From JAENWD01 sp963796915 (GTDB lineage: Bacteria; Acidobacteriota; Vicinamibacteria; Vicinamibacterales; JAENWD01), in assembly GCA_963796915.1 (NCBI GenBank), contig CAWCNI010000004.1, forward strand, positions 3,038,001-3,102,000: DNA of 64,000 nt. The letters run 5' to 3'. A model generated the notes under the pieces. It did not search any database and had not been told where the DNA came from. It was given only the letters and a program-made list of their open reading frames with translations. This document shows positions 18,668 through 28,042 of the stretch, one piece after another. Both the position numbers and the translations under genes were made by a program. The first letter of the stretch is position 1. Every line of letters begins with the position of its first letter.

Positions 18668-19426
18668 ATGACCCCACAGGAAATTCGCCTTCTGATCGAC
18701 CGCGTGACGCGCGGTGAAGTGACCACCGACGCTGCCGTTTCGGAACTGGCGAGCCGGTACCGCGAACAACCCTTCGAGGATCTTGGGTTTGCCCGGGTGG
18801 ACCACCATCGCGCCTCACGGCAGGGCTTCCCGGAGGTCATCCTTGGCATGGGCAAGACGTCAGACCAGGTGGCCGCCATCGCCAGCCGCATCGTCGGCCA
18901 TGGGCATTCCCTGCTGGTGACCCGGGCGGACCGGCCGATGTTCGAGGCCGTCAAGACGGTGGTGCCCGGCGCCACCTACCACGAGGCGGCCAGGGCCATC
19001 ACTCTCCGCCAGAACGACGTGACGCCCGGGGTAGGGACGGTGCTGATCGCGGCGGCCGGGACCTCGGACCTGCCCGTCGCTGAAGAGGCCGCCGTCACCG
19101 CCGAGGTGATGGGCAACACCGTCGATCGGCTGTACGACGTCGGCGTCGCCGGCCTGCACCGCCTCCTGCGGGAACATCAGCGGCTGGCCGCCGCCCGCGT
19201 GATCGTCGTCGTGGCCGGCATGGAGGGCGCGCTGCCCAGCGTCGTCTCGGGCCTGGTGAGCGTGCCGGTCGTCGCCGTGCCGACGAGCATCGGCTACGGC
19301 GCCAGCTTCGGCGGGCTCGCCGCCCTGCTCGGGATGTTGAACAGCTGCGCGAACGGCGTGTCGGTCGTGAACATCGACAACGGGTTCGGCGCTGGCTGCA
19401 TTGCCAGTCTCATAAATCACCTGTAG
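18668..19426 (+). CDS. larB: LarB, nickel-pincer cofactor synthesis carboxylase
   Basis: 252 residues from ATG 18668. LarB carboxylates and hydrolyses nicotinic acid adenine dinucleotide to start synthesis of the nickel-pincer nucleotide cofactor of lactate racemase and related enzymes. The AIR-carboxylase-like core is clear: FPEVILGMGKT (about 54-64), TAGTSDLPVAEEAA-like GTSDLPVAEEA (about 130-140), VVVAGMEGALPSVVSGL (about 181-197) and PTSIGYGASFGGLAALLGML (about 204-223). NPN-cofactor pathways also need LarC and LarE, and neither is next to this gene. The start is set by the only ATG before the conserved N-terminus. Confidence 0.92.
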   Translation: MTPQEIRLLIDRVTRGEVTTDAAVSELASRYREQPFEDLGFARVDHHRASRQGFPEVILGMGKTSDQVAAIASRIVGHGHSLLVTRADRPMFEAVKTVVPGATYHEAARAITLRQNDVTPGVGTVLIAAAGTSDLPVAEEAAVTAEVMGNTVDRLYDVGVAGLHRLLREHQRLAAARVIVVVAGMEGALPSVVSGLVSVPVVAVPTSIGYGASFGGLAALLGMLNSCANGVSVVNIDNGFGAGCIASLINHL

Positions 19427-19456
19427 TCGACAGGTTTATGGGCGCACTGGCGCGCC

Positions 19457-19508
19457 GTAGCCCGTAGCCCGTAGCCCGTAGCCCGTAGCCCGTAGCCCGT
19501 AGCCCGTA
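19457..19508. repeat. Seven tandem copies of GTAGCCC
   Basis: Seven perfect 7-bp units (19457-19505) plus a partial unit lie between larB and the RNB gene. The array ends 17 bases before the GTG start of the RNB gene, so copy-number change could affect its translation or expression. Confidence 0.9.
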
Positions 19509-19524
19509 AATTCTGAGGTGATGC

Positions 19525-20976
19525 GTGACGGAACCAACACAGCGGCAGATGCTCGAGTCCATCGCGCGGCGGGCGATGCAGCAGTTCGGGCTCGAGCCCG
19601 ACTTTCCGCAGGCGGCGCTGACCCAGGCGGCGAGCGCGGCGCAGGGCGCCGGCAACGGGCTGCGCGACCTGCGCGGACTGCTCTGGTCGTCGATCGACAA
19701 CGACGACTCTCGCGATCTGGATCAGCTCGAGGTGTGCGACAAGGCACCGGACGGACTGTCGCGCGTGCTCGTCGCCATCGCCGATGTGGACGCGCTGGTG
19801 CCCAAGGCGAGTGCCGTCGACAAGCACGCCAGCACCAATACGACGTCGGTCTACACGGCAGCGCGAATTTTTGCGATGCTGCCGGAAGCGCTCTCGACGG
19901 ACAAGACATCGCTGCTCCCCGGCGTGGATCGCGCGGCCATCGTCATCCAGCTCGATATCGACGGCGACGGCGTCGTCCAGCAGTCCGACGTCTACCCCGC
20001 GCGCGTTCGCAATCACGCCAAGCTCACGTATGACGGCGTCGGCGCGTGGCTCGAGAACCGTGGACCGGCGCCGGCGGACCTGGCGGCGGTGACAGGACTC
20101 GAGGACCAGGTCCGTGAGCAGGATCGGCTTGCGCAGCTGATGCGCCACCAGCGTCAGGCGCTGGGCGCGCTGGATTTCGACCGTGCCGAGCTGCGGCCGG
20201 TGATGGACGGCGATCGGATCGCCGACCTGCAGGCTGTCGTCGGGGGCCGGGCGCGCGACCTCATCGAGGACTTCATGATCGCCGCCAACGGCGCGACGAC
20301 GCGGTTCCTGTCAGCGAAAGGATCGCCGTCGCTGCGCCGGGTCGTCAAGACGCCGGAACGGTGGCCGCGCATCGTCAGCCTGGCCGCCGAGCGCGGGACG
20401 AAGCTGCCGGACGTCCCCGACGCGAAGGCGCTCGAAGGATTTCTCAACGCCGAGCGGAAGCGTTCGCCGGATACGTTCGACGATCTGTCGCTGAGCGTGA
20501 TCAAGCTGCTCGGGCGCGGAGAGTATGCGGTCGCGACGGCCAACGAGCTTCTGGGGCACTTCGCGCTCGCGGTGCCGAGCTACTCACACTCGACAGCGCC
20601 AAATCGCCGCTTCCCCGATCTGATCATGCAGCGCCTGCTGAAGGCAGTCTTCGCCGGCGGCGGCGCGCCGTATGCGCCAGGCGAACTGAAGGGACTGGCC
20701 TCGCACTGCACGACGCAGGAGGACGCCGCCAACAAGGTGGAGCGGCTGGTGCAGAAGGCAGCCGCCGCGCTCCTGCTGTCCACGCGCATCGGCGAAGTGT
20801 TCGACGCCGTCGTCACCGGCGCGTCGTCGAAGGGGACGTGGGCACGGATCACGCGGCCACGCGTCGAGGGAAAAATCGAGCGCGGCGCGGAGGGGCTGGA
20901 CGTCGGCGACCGCATCCGCGTCAAGCTGATCTCCACCGACGCCGAACGCGGGTTCATCGACTTCGCAAGGGTATGA
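19525..20976 (+). CDS. RNB-domain (RNase II/R family) exoribonuclease, short form
   Basis: 483 residues from GTG 19525, with GAGGTG seven bases upstream. The central RNB catalytic domain degrades RNA 3' to 5' with two metal ions. IDNDDSRDLDQLE (about 53-65) carries the catalytic aspartates, followed by ADVDALVPKAS, YTAARIFAMLPEALSTDKTSL, SYSHSTAPNRRFPDLIMQRL and a C-terminal S1-like barrel (GTWARITRPRVEGKI). RNase II and R have two N-terminal cold-shock domains; here only about 50 residues precede the catalytic core, so those domains are missing. The 3' end of this gene is partly copied twice downstream. Confidence 0.85.
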   Translation: MTEPTQRQMLESIARRAMQQFGLEPDFPQAALTQAASAAQGAGNGLRDLRGLLWSSIDNDDSRDLDQLEVCDKAPDGLSRVLVAIADVDALVPKASAVDKHASTNTTSVYTAARIFAMLPEALSTDKTSLLPGVDRAAIVIQLDIDGDGVVQQSDVYPARVRNHAKLTYDGVGAWLENRGPAPADLAAVTGLEDQVREQDRLAQLMRHQRQALGALDFDRAELRPVMDGDRIADLQAVVGGRARDLIEDFMIAANGATTRFLSAKGSPSLRRVVKTPERWPRIVSLAAERGTKLPDVPDAKALEGFLNAERKRSPDTFDDLSLSVIKLLGRGEYAVATANELLGHFALAVPSYSHSTAPNRRFPDLIMQRLLKAVFAGGGAPYAPGELKGLASHCTTQEDAANKVERLVQKAAAALLLSTRIGEVFDAVVTGASSKGTWARITRPRVEGKIERGAEGLDVGDRIRVKLISTDAERGFIDFARV

Positions 20977-21288
20977 GGCCAATCGTCAGATTGGCCGTCG
21001 GCGGCTTCCGGCATCTGTAGGGCCAATCTTCAGAGTGGCCGGCCGCGGCTGATGGCCGATCTGAAGATCGGCCCTGCAGACGACAGGTGACGAACGCCAA
21101 ACGCGGTCATCGACCTCGCATTGGCGTAGGGCCAATCTTTAGATTGGCCGGCGGCAACTGGCTGATCTGAAGATCGGCCCTACAGACGACACGGTGACGA
21201 ATGCCGAACGCGGGTTCATCGACGGCGCACTGGTGTAGGGCCAATCTTTAGATTGGCCATCGGCGACAGGCCGATCTGAAGATCGGCC
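20938..21288. repeat. Repeat block: two copies of the RNB 3' end plus seven palindromes
   Basis: The last 40 bases of the RNB gene reappear in diverged form at 21089-21129 and 21196-21238, each ending in a stop triplet (TAG) at the place of the native TGA. Each copy is followed by 20-bp palindromes of two kinds. GGCCAATCTTTAGATTGGCC-type palindromes lie at 20977-20996, 21021-21040, 21130-21149 and 21239-21258. GGCCGATCTGAAGATCGGCC-type palindromes lie at 21054-21073, about 21161-21179 and 21269-21288. The unit is about 107 bases between the second and third copy. Most of the 384-base gap before mutS2 is this block; no gene is seen in it. Confidence 0.85.
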
Positions 21289-21314
21289 CTGCAGTCAGTG
21301 CGGTCGCCGCCAGA

Positions 21315-21326
21315 TTTTGCTATAAT
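21315..21326 (+). promoter_or_regulatory. Extended -10 promoter of mutS2
   Basis: TTTTGC followed directly by a perfect TATAAT (21321-21326) gives an extended -10 (TGC before TATAAT). No good -35 is seen. The mutS2 ATG is 34 bases downstream. It may drive mutS2-dnaG and perhaps rpoD. Confidence 0.6.
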
Positions 21327-21360
21327 CAGAGGTTCGCCTCCTCCACCTCGCTTACCCAGT

Positions 21361-23805
21361 ATGAATGCCGGCGCCTTGAAGGCCCTCGAGTTCGACAGGA
21401 TTGTCGCCGCCGTGCGCAGCTTTGCCCTGACGCCGACGGGCGAGGCGCGGCTTGCCGTGCTCGCGCCCGATGGGGACGAGGTGGTCGTACGCAGCGCACT
21501 CGAGGCGACGACCGAAGCCGTCAGGTACCTGAAAGACAACCCGGTCTTCCCTCTCCGGGCGCCCGAAGACCTCGAGGAACTGCTCGCCCTGCTCGACGTG
21601 GACGGCCGCGCGCTCGAAGCCGCGCGCCTGCTGTCGCTGGCCGACTACCTCGAGTCGGTCGAGACCTCCGCGTCGGCGGTTCGCCGCGCGCGTGGCGAGT
21701 TTCCCCGGCTGCTTGCCATCGTCGGCGGGGCCGCGTCGTTCAAGGACGAGATTGCTGATGTCAGGAGGCGCATCGCGCCGCCGGGCGAGGTGCAGGATCA
21801 CGCGAGCCCGCTGCTCGCGTCGCTGCGCGACAGGCTTCGCAAGCAGCGGACGCGCCTGCGCGGGACGCTCGAGTCGTACCTCCGCGGCAAGGACACGGCG
21901 AAGTACCTCCAGGACCAGATCGTCACCGAGCGCAACGGGCGCTTCGTGCTGCTCGTCAAGGCCGAGCACCGGGTGAACCTCCCCGGGCTTGTCCACGGCA
22001 GCTCCGCCAGCGGCGCCACGCTCTACCTCGAGCCGATGGCGACGGTGGAGATCAACAACGAGCTGGTGGAGCTCGAATCGCAGGAAGCCGAGGAGGTGCA
22101 GCGGATCCTGCTCGAGCTCACAGACCGGTTCCGTGGGCGCGGCGAAGACGTCGCCGCCTGCGAGCGTGTCGCGACGTCGCTGGACGTGCTCCAGGCAAAG
22201 GCGCGATTCGCCGAGATCACCTCCGCCGCGCCGCCCGCAATCGCCAGGGACGGCAGGCTCGAACTGCTCGCCGCACGGCATCCGCTCCTGATGCGCGGCG
22301 TGGTCTCGCGCTACAGCGATGACGTGTCGGGGCTGCCGGAGCATCCGACCCCGGTGGACATCAAAGTCGTGCCGCCCCACACGGCTCTTCTCATCACCGG
22401 GCCGAACACCGGCGGCAAGACGGTGGCGCTGAAGACCGCGGGGCTGCTCGCGCTGATGGCGCAGGCCGGCCTTCACGTTCCCGCCGAGCCAGGATCGAGC
22501 TTGCCGATCTTCCACTCGATCTTCGCGGACATCGGCGACGAGCAGTCCATCGCGTCGAGTCTCAGCACGTTCGGATGGCACATCCGCAACGTCGCGTCGA
22601 TGGACCGCGATCTGCGACTGCCGGCACTGGTCCTGCTCGACGAGATCGGCGCAGGCACCGATCCGCTCGAAGGCGGCGCCCTTGGTGTCGCCATCGTCGA
22701 CAATTTCCGCACCCGGGGCGCGATCGTGGTCGGGACGACGCACTACGACGCGCTGAAGACATACGCCGCGACGACGGCGGGTGTCGCCAACGCCGCGTTC
22801 GCGTTCGACCCGGTGAACTTTGCGCCGACCTATCGGCTGGTCTACGGATCTCCAGGACGCAGCCTCGCGCTCGAGATGGCGACGCGACTGGGGCTGGCCG
22901 GATCGATCGTCGAACGGGCGCGCGAGAATCTCGGCACGCGCGAGGCGCAGCTCGCCAGCCAGCTCAATCTCGTCGACGAGCAGCTGTCGACGCTCCAGGC
23001 CCGGCAGCGGGCTGTTGAAGACGAGCGTCGCACTGCTGAAGAGACACGCGCGCGCGTCGAGCAGCGCGAGCAGGATCTACGGGAGCGCGAGGCCGCCTTC
23101 AAGCGCAAGCTGAACGATCGGATCGACGAGCGTGTGCGTACTGCGACGCGCGAGATCGACACCGTCGTGCAGGCGCTCAAGCGCCAGACGTCGGCGCTCG
23201 CGACGCGCGAGACCGGCCAGCCCCGGCTGTCGACAGGCGATCACGGCTCGTTGAAGGCCCACGCCCGCGCAGCCGTCGAGGCCGCCGCCGCGCGCGCCGT
23301 GGAGCCCGGTGCTCAGGAGCCGGGAGCCCGAAGCCCGGAGCCTGAACTCCGGCGACCCGCCCGGATCGGCGACAGAGTGGTTGTCCCCCCGTTCGGTCTC
23401 GAAGGCGTCGTCAAGGCGATCGTCGACGGGCAGGCTGAAGTGGACGTCAACGGCAAGCGTCTGCGGGCGCCAGTGAAAGGCGTCACCGTCGTGGGCTCGG
23501 CGGCGACCGCCGCAGCGCCGACAGTGCGGGTCAACGTGGCCCTGACAGAGCGCGAGGGATCGTTGTCGGACCTCAACGTCATCGGGTGCACGGTTGACGA
23601 AGCGCTCGATCGCGCCGAGCGATTCCTCGACGAGACGCTGGTGACCGAGCAGCGGACGGTGCGGTTGATCCACGGGCACGGCACTGGCAAACTGCAGCGC
23701 GCCCTCGCCGGCTTCCTGAAGGCGCATCCGCTCGTGGCGGCGTTTCGCGCCGCGCCACCCGAGCAGGGCGGCGGCGGCGTCACCGTAGTGGACTTGAAAG
23801 AGTAA
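21361..23805 (+). CDS. mutS2: MutS2 (Smr-domain ATPase/endonuclease)
   Basis: 814 residues from ATG 21361. It binds branched DNA or collided ribosomes and limits recombination or rescues ribosomes, depending on species. The order is MutS core (1-330), ATPase with Walker A TGPNTGGKTVALKT (about 345) and Walker B LVLLDEIGAGTDP (about 423), a long coiled coil (about 525-620), an AP/GA-rich linker, a KOW-like barrel (about 665-700) and the Smr nuclease domain NVIGCTVDEALDRAERF with LIHGHGTGKL (about 737-814). The linker has a low-complexity EPGAQEPGARSPEPE insertion. The stop overlaps the dnaG start (TAATG). Confidence 0.95.
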   Translation: MNAGALKALEFDRIVAAVRSFALTPTGEARLAVLAPDGDEVVVRSALEATTEAVRYLKDNPVFPLRAPEDLEELLALLDVDGRALEAARLLSLADYLESVETSASAVRRARGEFPRLLAIVGGAASFKDEIADVRRRIAPPGEVQDHASPLLASLRDRLRKQRTRLRGTLESYLRGKDTAKYLQDQIVTERNGRFVLLVKAEHRVNLPGLVHGSSASGATLYLEPMATVEINNELVELESQEAEEVQRILLELTDRFRGRGEDVAACERVATSLDVLQAKARFAEITSAAPPAIARDGRLELLAARHPLLMRGVVSRYSDDVSGLPEHPTPVDIKVVPPHTALLITGPNTGGKTVALKTAGLLALMAQAGLHVPAEPGSSLPIFHSIFADIGDEQSIASSLSTFGWHIRNVASMDRDLRLPALVLLDEIGAGTDPLEGGALGVAIVDNFRTRGAIVVGTTHYDALKTYAATTAGVANAAFAFDPVNFAPTYRLVYGSPGRSLALEMATRLGLAGSIVERARENLGTREAQLASQLNLVDEQLSTLQARQRAVEDERRTAEETRARVEQREQDLREREAAFKRKLNDRIDERVRTATREIDTVVQALKRQTSALATRETGQPRLSTGDHGSLKAHARAAVEAAAARAVEPGAQEPGARSPEPELRRPARIGDRVVVPPFGLEGVVKAIVDGQAEVDVNGKRLRAPVKGVTVVGSAATAAAPTVRVNVALTEREGSLSDLNVIGCTVDEALDRAERFLDETLVTEQRTVRLIHGHGTGKLQRALAGFLKAHPLVAAFRAAPPEQGGGGVTVVDLKE

Positions 23806-25574
23806 TGGCACTCTTTCCTCAAGCGTTCATCGACGACCTGCACCTGCATGCCGATATCGTGCAGGTGATCGGCGAGGTCGTGTCCTTGCGCAAGGCGGGG
23901 AACACGTGGAAGGGGCTGTGCCCGTTTCACGGTGAGAAGACGCCGTCATTTCACGTCAATCGCGAGAAGGCCTTCTTTCACTGCTTCGGCTGCGGGGTCG
24001 GCGGCGACGTCATCAAGTTCGTCGAGCTGCAGGAAAAGGTGAGCTTCCCGGAAGCTGTCCGCCTGCTGGCCGGCAAGTTCGGCATGACCATCCCCGAGGC
24101 GCCGGATGAGGGGCGCCGCGAGATCAGCGCCGCGGAGCGCGAGTCGCTGCTCAAGGTCCACGAGCAGGCCGCCGAGTGGTTCCGGCAGCAGCTGGCCTCC
24201 CCTGCAGGCACACGGGTGCGGCAGCAGCTGACGGCACGCGGTATCACCGCAGCAACAGCCACCCAGATGGGCCTCGGGTTCGCGCCGTCCACGCGTGAGG
24301 GGCTACTCGCGCACCTGACGACGCTCGGCGTGGAGCGGCAGGTGCTGCTGCGCAGCGGCCTGGTGGTGCAGCGCGACAGCGGCGAGGTGGTGGACCGGTT
24401 CCGCAACCGGCTGATGATTCCGATCTGCCGCGACGCGGGCTCGATCGTCGCGTTCGGCGGACGGGCAATCGAGAGCGACCAGCAGCCGAAGTACCTGAAT
24501 TCACCGGAGACGCCGATCTACTCGAAGGGCCGGATGCTCTACGGACTGCATCTGTCGAAGGCCGCAGTCCGGCGGCTGAACTTCGCGGTGCTGGTGGAGG
24601 GCTACTTCGACTTCGGCCAGTTGATCCAGGCCGGCATCGAACCGGTGGTGGCGTCGTGCGGGACGGCGCTGACATCCTCGCAGGCGCAGCTGCTGCGGCG
24701 GTTCGCGTCCAGAGTCGTCTTGAGCTTCGACCCGGACGCTGCCGGCCAGGGAGCGGCGGTGCGGTCGTGCGAGATGCTGGTGGCGGAAGGGTTCGAAGTG
24801 AATGTGGCGGTGCTGCCGCCGGGCGCCGATCCTGACACATTCGTGCAGCGCTCCGGGCGCGACGCCTACCAGGAACGGTTGAAAGCGTCGGTGCCGTATT
24901 TGCAATTCCTGCTCGATCGGCACGCGGGCCTGCACGACCTGACCAGCGACGAGGGCCGGCGAAAATTCCTGCACGCCATGCTGGAGATCGCCGCGAGAAT
25001 CCCCGACGCGGCGGCGCGCGACCAGTTTGCCGACCGCCTGGCGCACAAGGCCCGGATCACCGAAGACGTCGTGCGGGCCGAAATCCGCAAGGCGGCTGCC
25101 GCGAAGCGGACGGAGCTACCGGATCGGGCGTTTGTCCCGTCGGGGCCGCTCAAGGCGGCGGAACGGGGGCTTCTCTGGGGTCTGGTGCACGAACCCGAGG
25201 CCGTCCGACCGCTGGTAAATGAGCTGGAACTCGATGATTTTAAATATCTTACGGTGTCGCCGGCGATTGAAGCCGCGCGCGACCTGGAAAAAGTTGCGGA
25301 TGCCATATTCCCATCCGCCCTTCTGGAGCGTCTAAGTACTGGGTTGGCGCAGCAGGTGGCGGCGGCGGCCGCCGAATCCGCAGCCCCGGCGCCCCCGGTG
25401 GAATGCGTCCGGGCGCTGAAATTGCTGCGATACGACCGGGAGCGGGCGGCCCTTCAGCGGGAAATCGACGAAATCAGAGATGACGGGTCGGCGGCGACGG
25501 CGACCCGGATCGAAGAGCTCTACGACAGGAAAGTGGATTTGAAGCGGCGGATAGAGGCGTTGTCGGCCAATTGA
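23805..25574 (+). CDS. dnaG: DNA primase
   Basis: 589 residues from ATG 23805. It makes RNA primers at the replication fork with DnaB. The N-terminal zinc-binding domain has CPFHGEKTPSFHV and CFGCGVGGD (CHC2, residues about 39-67). The TOPRIM core has VLVEGYFDF (about 262-270, catalytic Glu), SCGTALTSSQ and SFDPDAAG (about 308-315). The C-terminal helicase-binding region is divergent and a little short. It is coupled to mutS2 by a one-base overlap and followed by rpoD after 110 bases, the usual macromolecular-synthesis arrangement without rpsU. Confidence 0.96.
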   Translation: MALFPQAFIDDLHLHADIVQVIGEVVSLRKAGNTWKGLCPFHGEKTPSFHVNREKAFFHCFGCGVGGDVIKFVELQEKVSFPEAVRLLAGKFGMTIPEAPDEGRREISAAERESLLKVHEQAAEWFRQQLASPAGTRVRQQLTARGITAATATQMGLGFAPSTREGLLAHLTTLGVERQVLLRSGLVVQRDSGEVVDRFRNRLMIPICRDAGSIVAFGGRAIESDQQPKYLNSPETPIYSKGRMLYGLHLSKAAVRRLNFAVLVEGYFDFGQLIQAGIEPVVASCGTALTSSQAQLLRRFASRVVLSFDPDAAGQGAAVRSCEMLVAEGFEVNVAVLPPGADPDTFVQRSGRDAYQERLKASVPYLQFLLDRHAGLHDLTSDEGRRKFLHAMLEIAARIPDAAARDQFADRLAHKARITEDVVRAEIRKAAAAKRTELPDRAFVPSGPLKAAERGLLWGLVHEPEAVRPLVNELELDDFKYLTVSPAIEAARDLEKVADAIFPSALLERLSTGLAQQVAAAAAESAAPAPPVECVRALKLLRYDRERAALQREIDEIRDDGSAATATRIEELYDRKVDLKRRIEALSAN

Positions 25575-25684
25575 GGCCCGACTGGGCACGACCCACAGCC
25601 TGACGTCGCATTTTCAGGCGAAAAGCGTCATTATAGAGGGCTCGGCGCAGAAGCGCGCCCGGCCAGTTTTGCGAGGAGGAACCC

Positions 25685-27391
<1,707 letters not shown>

Positions 27392-27416
27392 AAGGAATGA
27401 AGAATGGGCGAATGAA

Positions 27417-27447
27417 GAATGAAGATTCTTCGTTCGTCCACTTTTTT
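27417..27447 (+). terminator. Probable intrinsic terminator of rpoD
   Basis: GAATGAAGATTCTTCGTTC (27417-27435) can fold on itself (one G-T pair) and is followed by a T6 run at 27442-27447. The stem is AT-rich and therefore weak, but place and T-run fit. Confidence 0.45.
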
Positions 27448-27448
27448 C

Positions 27449-27480
27449 ATTCTTCATTCTTCATTCTTCATTCTTCATTC
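27449..27480. repeat. Four tandem copies of ATTCTTC
   Basis: Four perfect 7-bp units (27449-27476) and a partial fifth. The complementary word GAATGAA occurs three times just upstream (27395-27425), so the whole 27395-27480 stretch can pair in several ways. Confidence 0.85.
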
Positions 27481-27498
27481 AGCATTCTCCACTCCTGC

Positions 27499-27571
27499 GG
27501 GCCCTTAGCTCAGCGGTCAGAGCCGCCGGCTCATAACCGGCTCGTCCCAGGTTCGAATCCTGGAGGGCCCA
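27499..27571 (+). tRNA. tRNA with CAU anticodon (probably tRNA-Ile2, else tRNA-Met)
   Basis: 73 bases without encoded CCA. The acceptor stem GGGCCCT pairs with AGGGCCC; D-stem GCTC/GAGC; anticodon stem GCCGG/CCGGC with loop CTCATAA; T arm CCAGG-TTCGAAT-CCTGG. The acceptor and D region (CCCTTAGCTCAG.GGT.AGAGC) looks much more like E. coli ileX, the tRNA-Ile2 whose C34 becomes lysidine, than like elongator tRNA-Met. It lies 108 bases after rpoD, beyond the probable terminator. Confidence 0.93.
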
Positions 27572-27612
27572 CTTCTTCCTCACTCCGTTCGGTCGAAGTC
27601 AGGCCCTCCAGG
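27559..27612 (+). other. Long hairpin formed by the tRNA 3' half and its flank
   Basis: CCTGGAGGGCC (27559-27569, the 3' part of the tRNA) is exactly complementary to GGCCCTCCAGG (27602-27612). The inner flanks ACTTC and GAAGT extend the stem to about 16 base pairs with a small bulge and a loop of about 19 bases. It could be a processing or termination signal, or a pre-tRNA misfold. Confidence 0.6.
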
Positions 27613-27631
27613 CTTCAGGCACGCCGCGTCG

Positions 27632-28022
27632 CGCGCTTTCGCGCGACGCGAGCGGGCACGAATCCTCACCCAGCGCGCATCGCTTCGCTCGCTTCACCAC
27701 TCGGTGCGCCCGCCTGGGCGCCGCACGGGCCCCTCACGCGCTTTCGCGCGACGCGAGCGGGCACGAATCCTCACCCAGCGCATCGCTTCGCTCGCTTCAC
27801 CACTCGGTGCGCCCGCCTGGGCGCCTCACAGGCTCCCTCGCGCGCTTCCGCGCGACGCGAGCGGGCACGAATCCTCACCCAGCGCGCATCGCTTCGCTCG
27901 CTTCACCACTCGGTGCGCCCGCTTGGGCGCCTCACGGCTCCCTCGCGCGCTTTCGCGCGACGCGAGCGGGCACGAATCCTCACCCAGGCGCATCGCTTCG
28001 CTCGCTTCACCACTCGGTGCGC
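27632..28022. repeat. Four tandem repeats of about 105 bp downstream of the tRNA
   Basis: Units begin at about 27632, 27737, 27841 and 27946; the last is truncated (about 77 bp). Each holds a GC palindrome (CGCGCTTTCGCGCG), then ACGCGAGCGGGCACGAATCC, TCACCCAG, CATCGCTTCGCTCGCTTCAC, CACTCGGTGCGCC and, in the first three, CGCCTGGGCGCC. Units differ by few bases. No coding signal beyond the periodic shadow frame is seen. Together with the hairpin flank this fills the 470 bases between the tRNA and the PKD lipoprotein gene. Confidence 0.9.
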
Positions 28023-28042
28023 CACGCTTCGGCGGGCGGATG

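Noticed and set aside
19457..19508. Possible CRISPR or attachment site
   Set aside because: Pure 7-bp tandem repeat without spacers, no integrase nearby.
20977..21288. Riboswitch or small RNA gene before mutS2
   Set aside because: Structure is explained by repeated palindromes and RNB-tail copies; no conserved aptamer motif is seen.
27632..28022. Possible CRISPR array
   Set aside because: The units are about 105 bp, contiguous and nearly identical with no variable spacers, and no cas gene is present.
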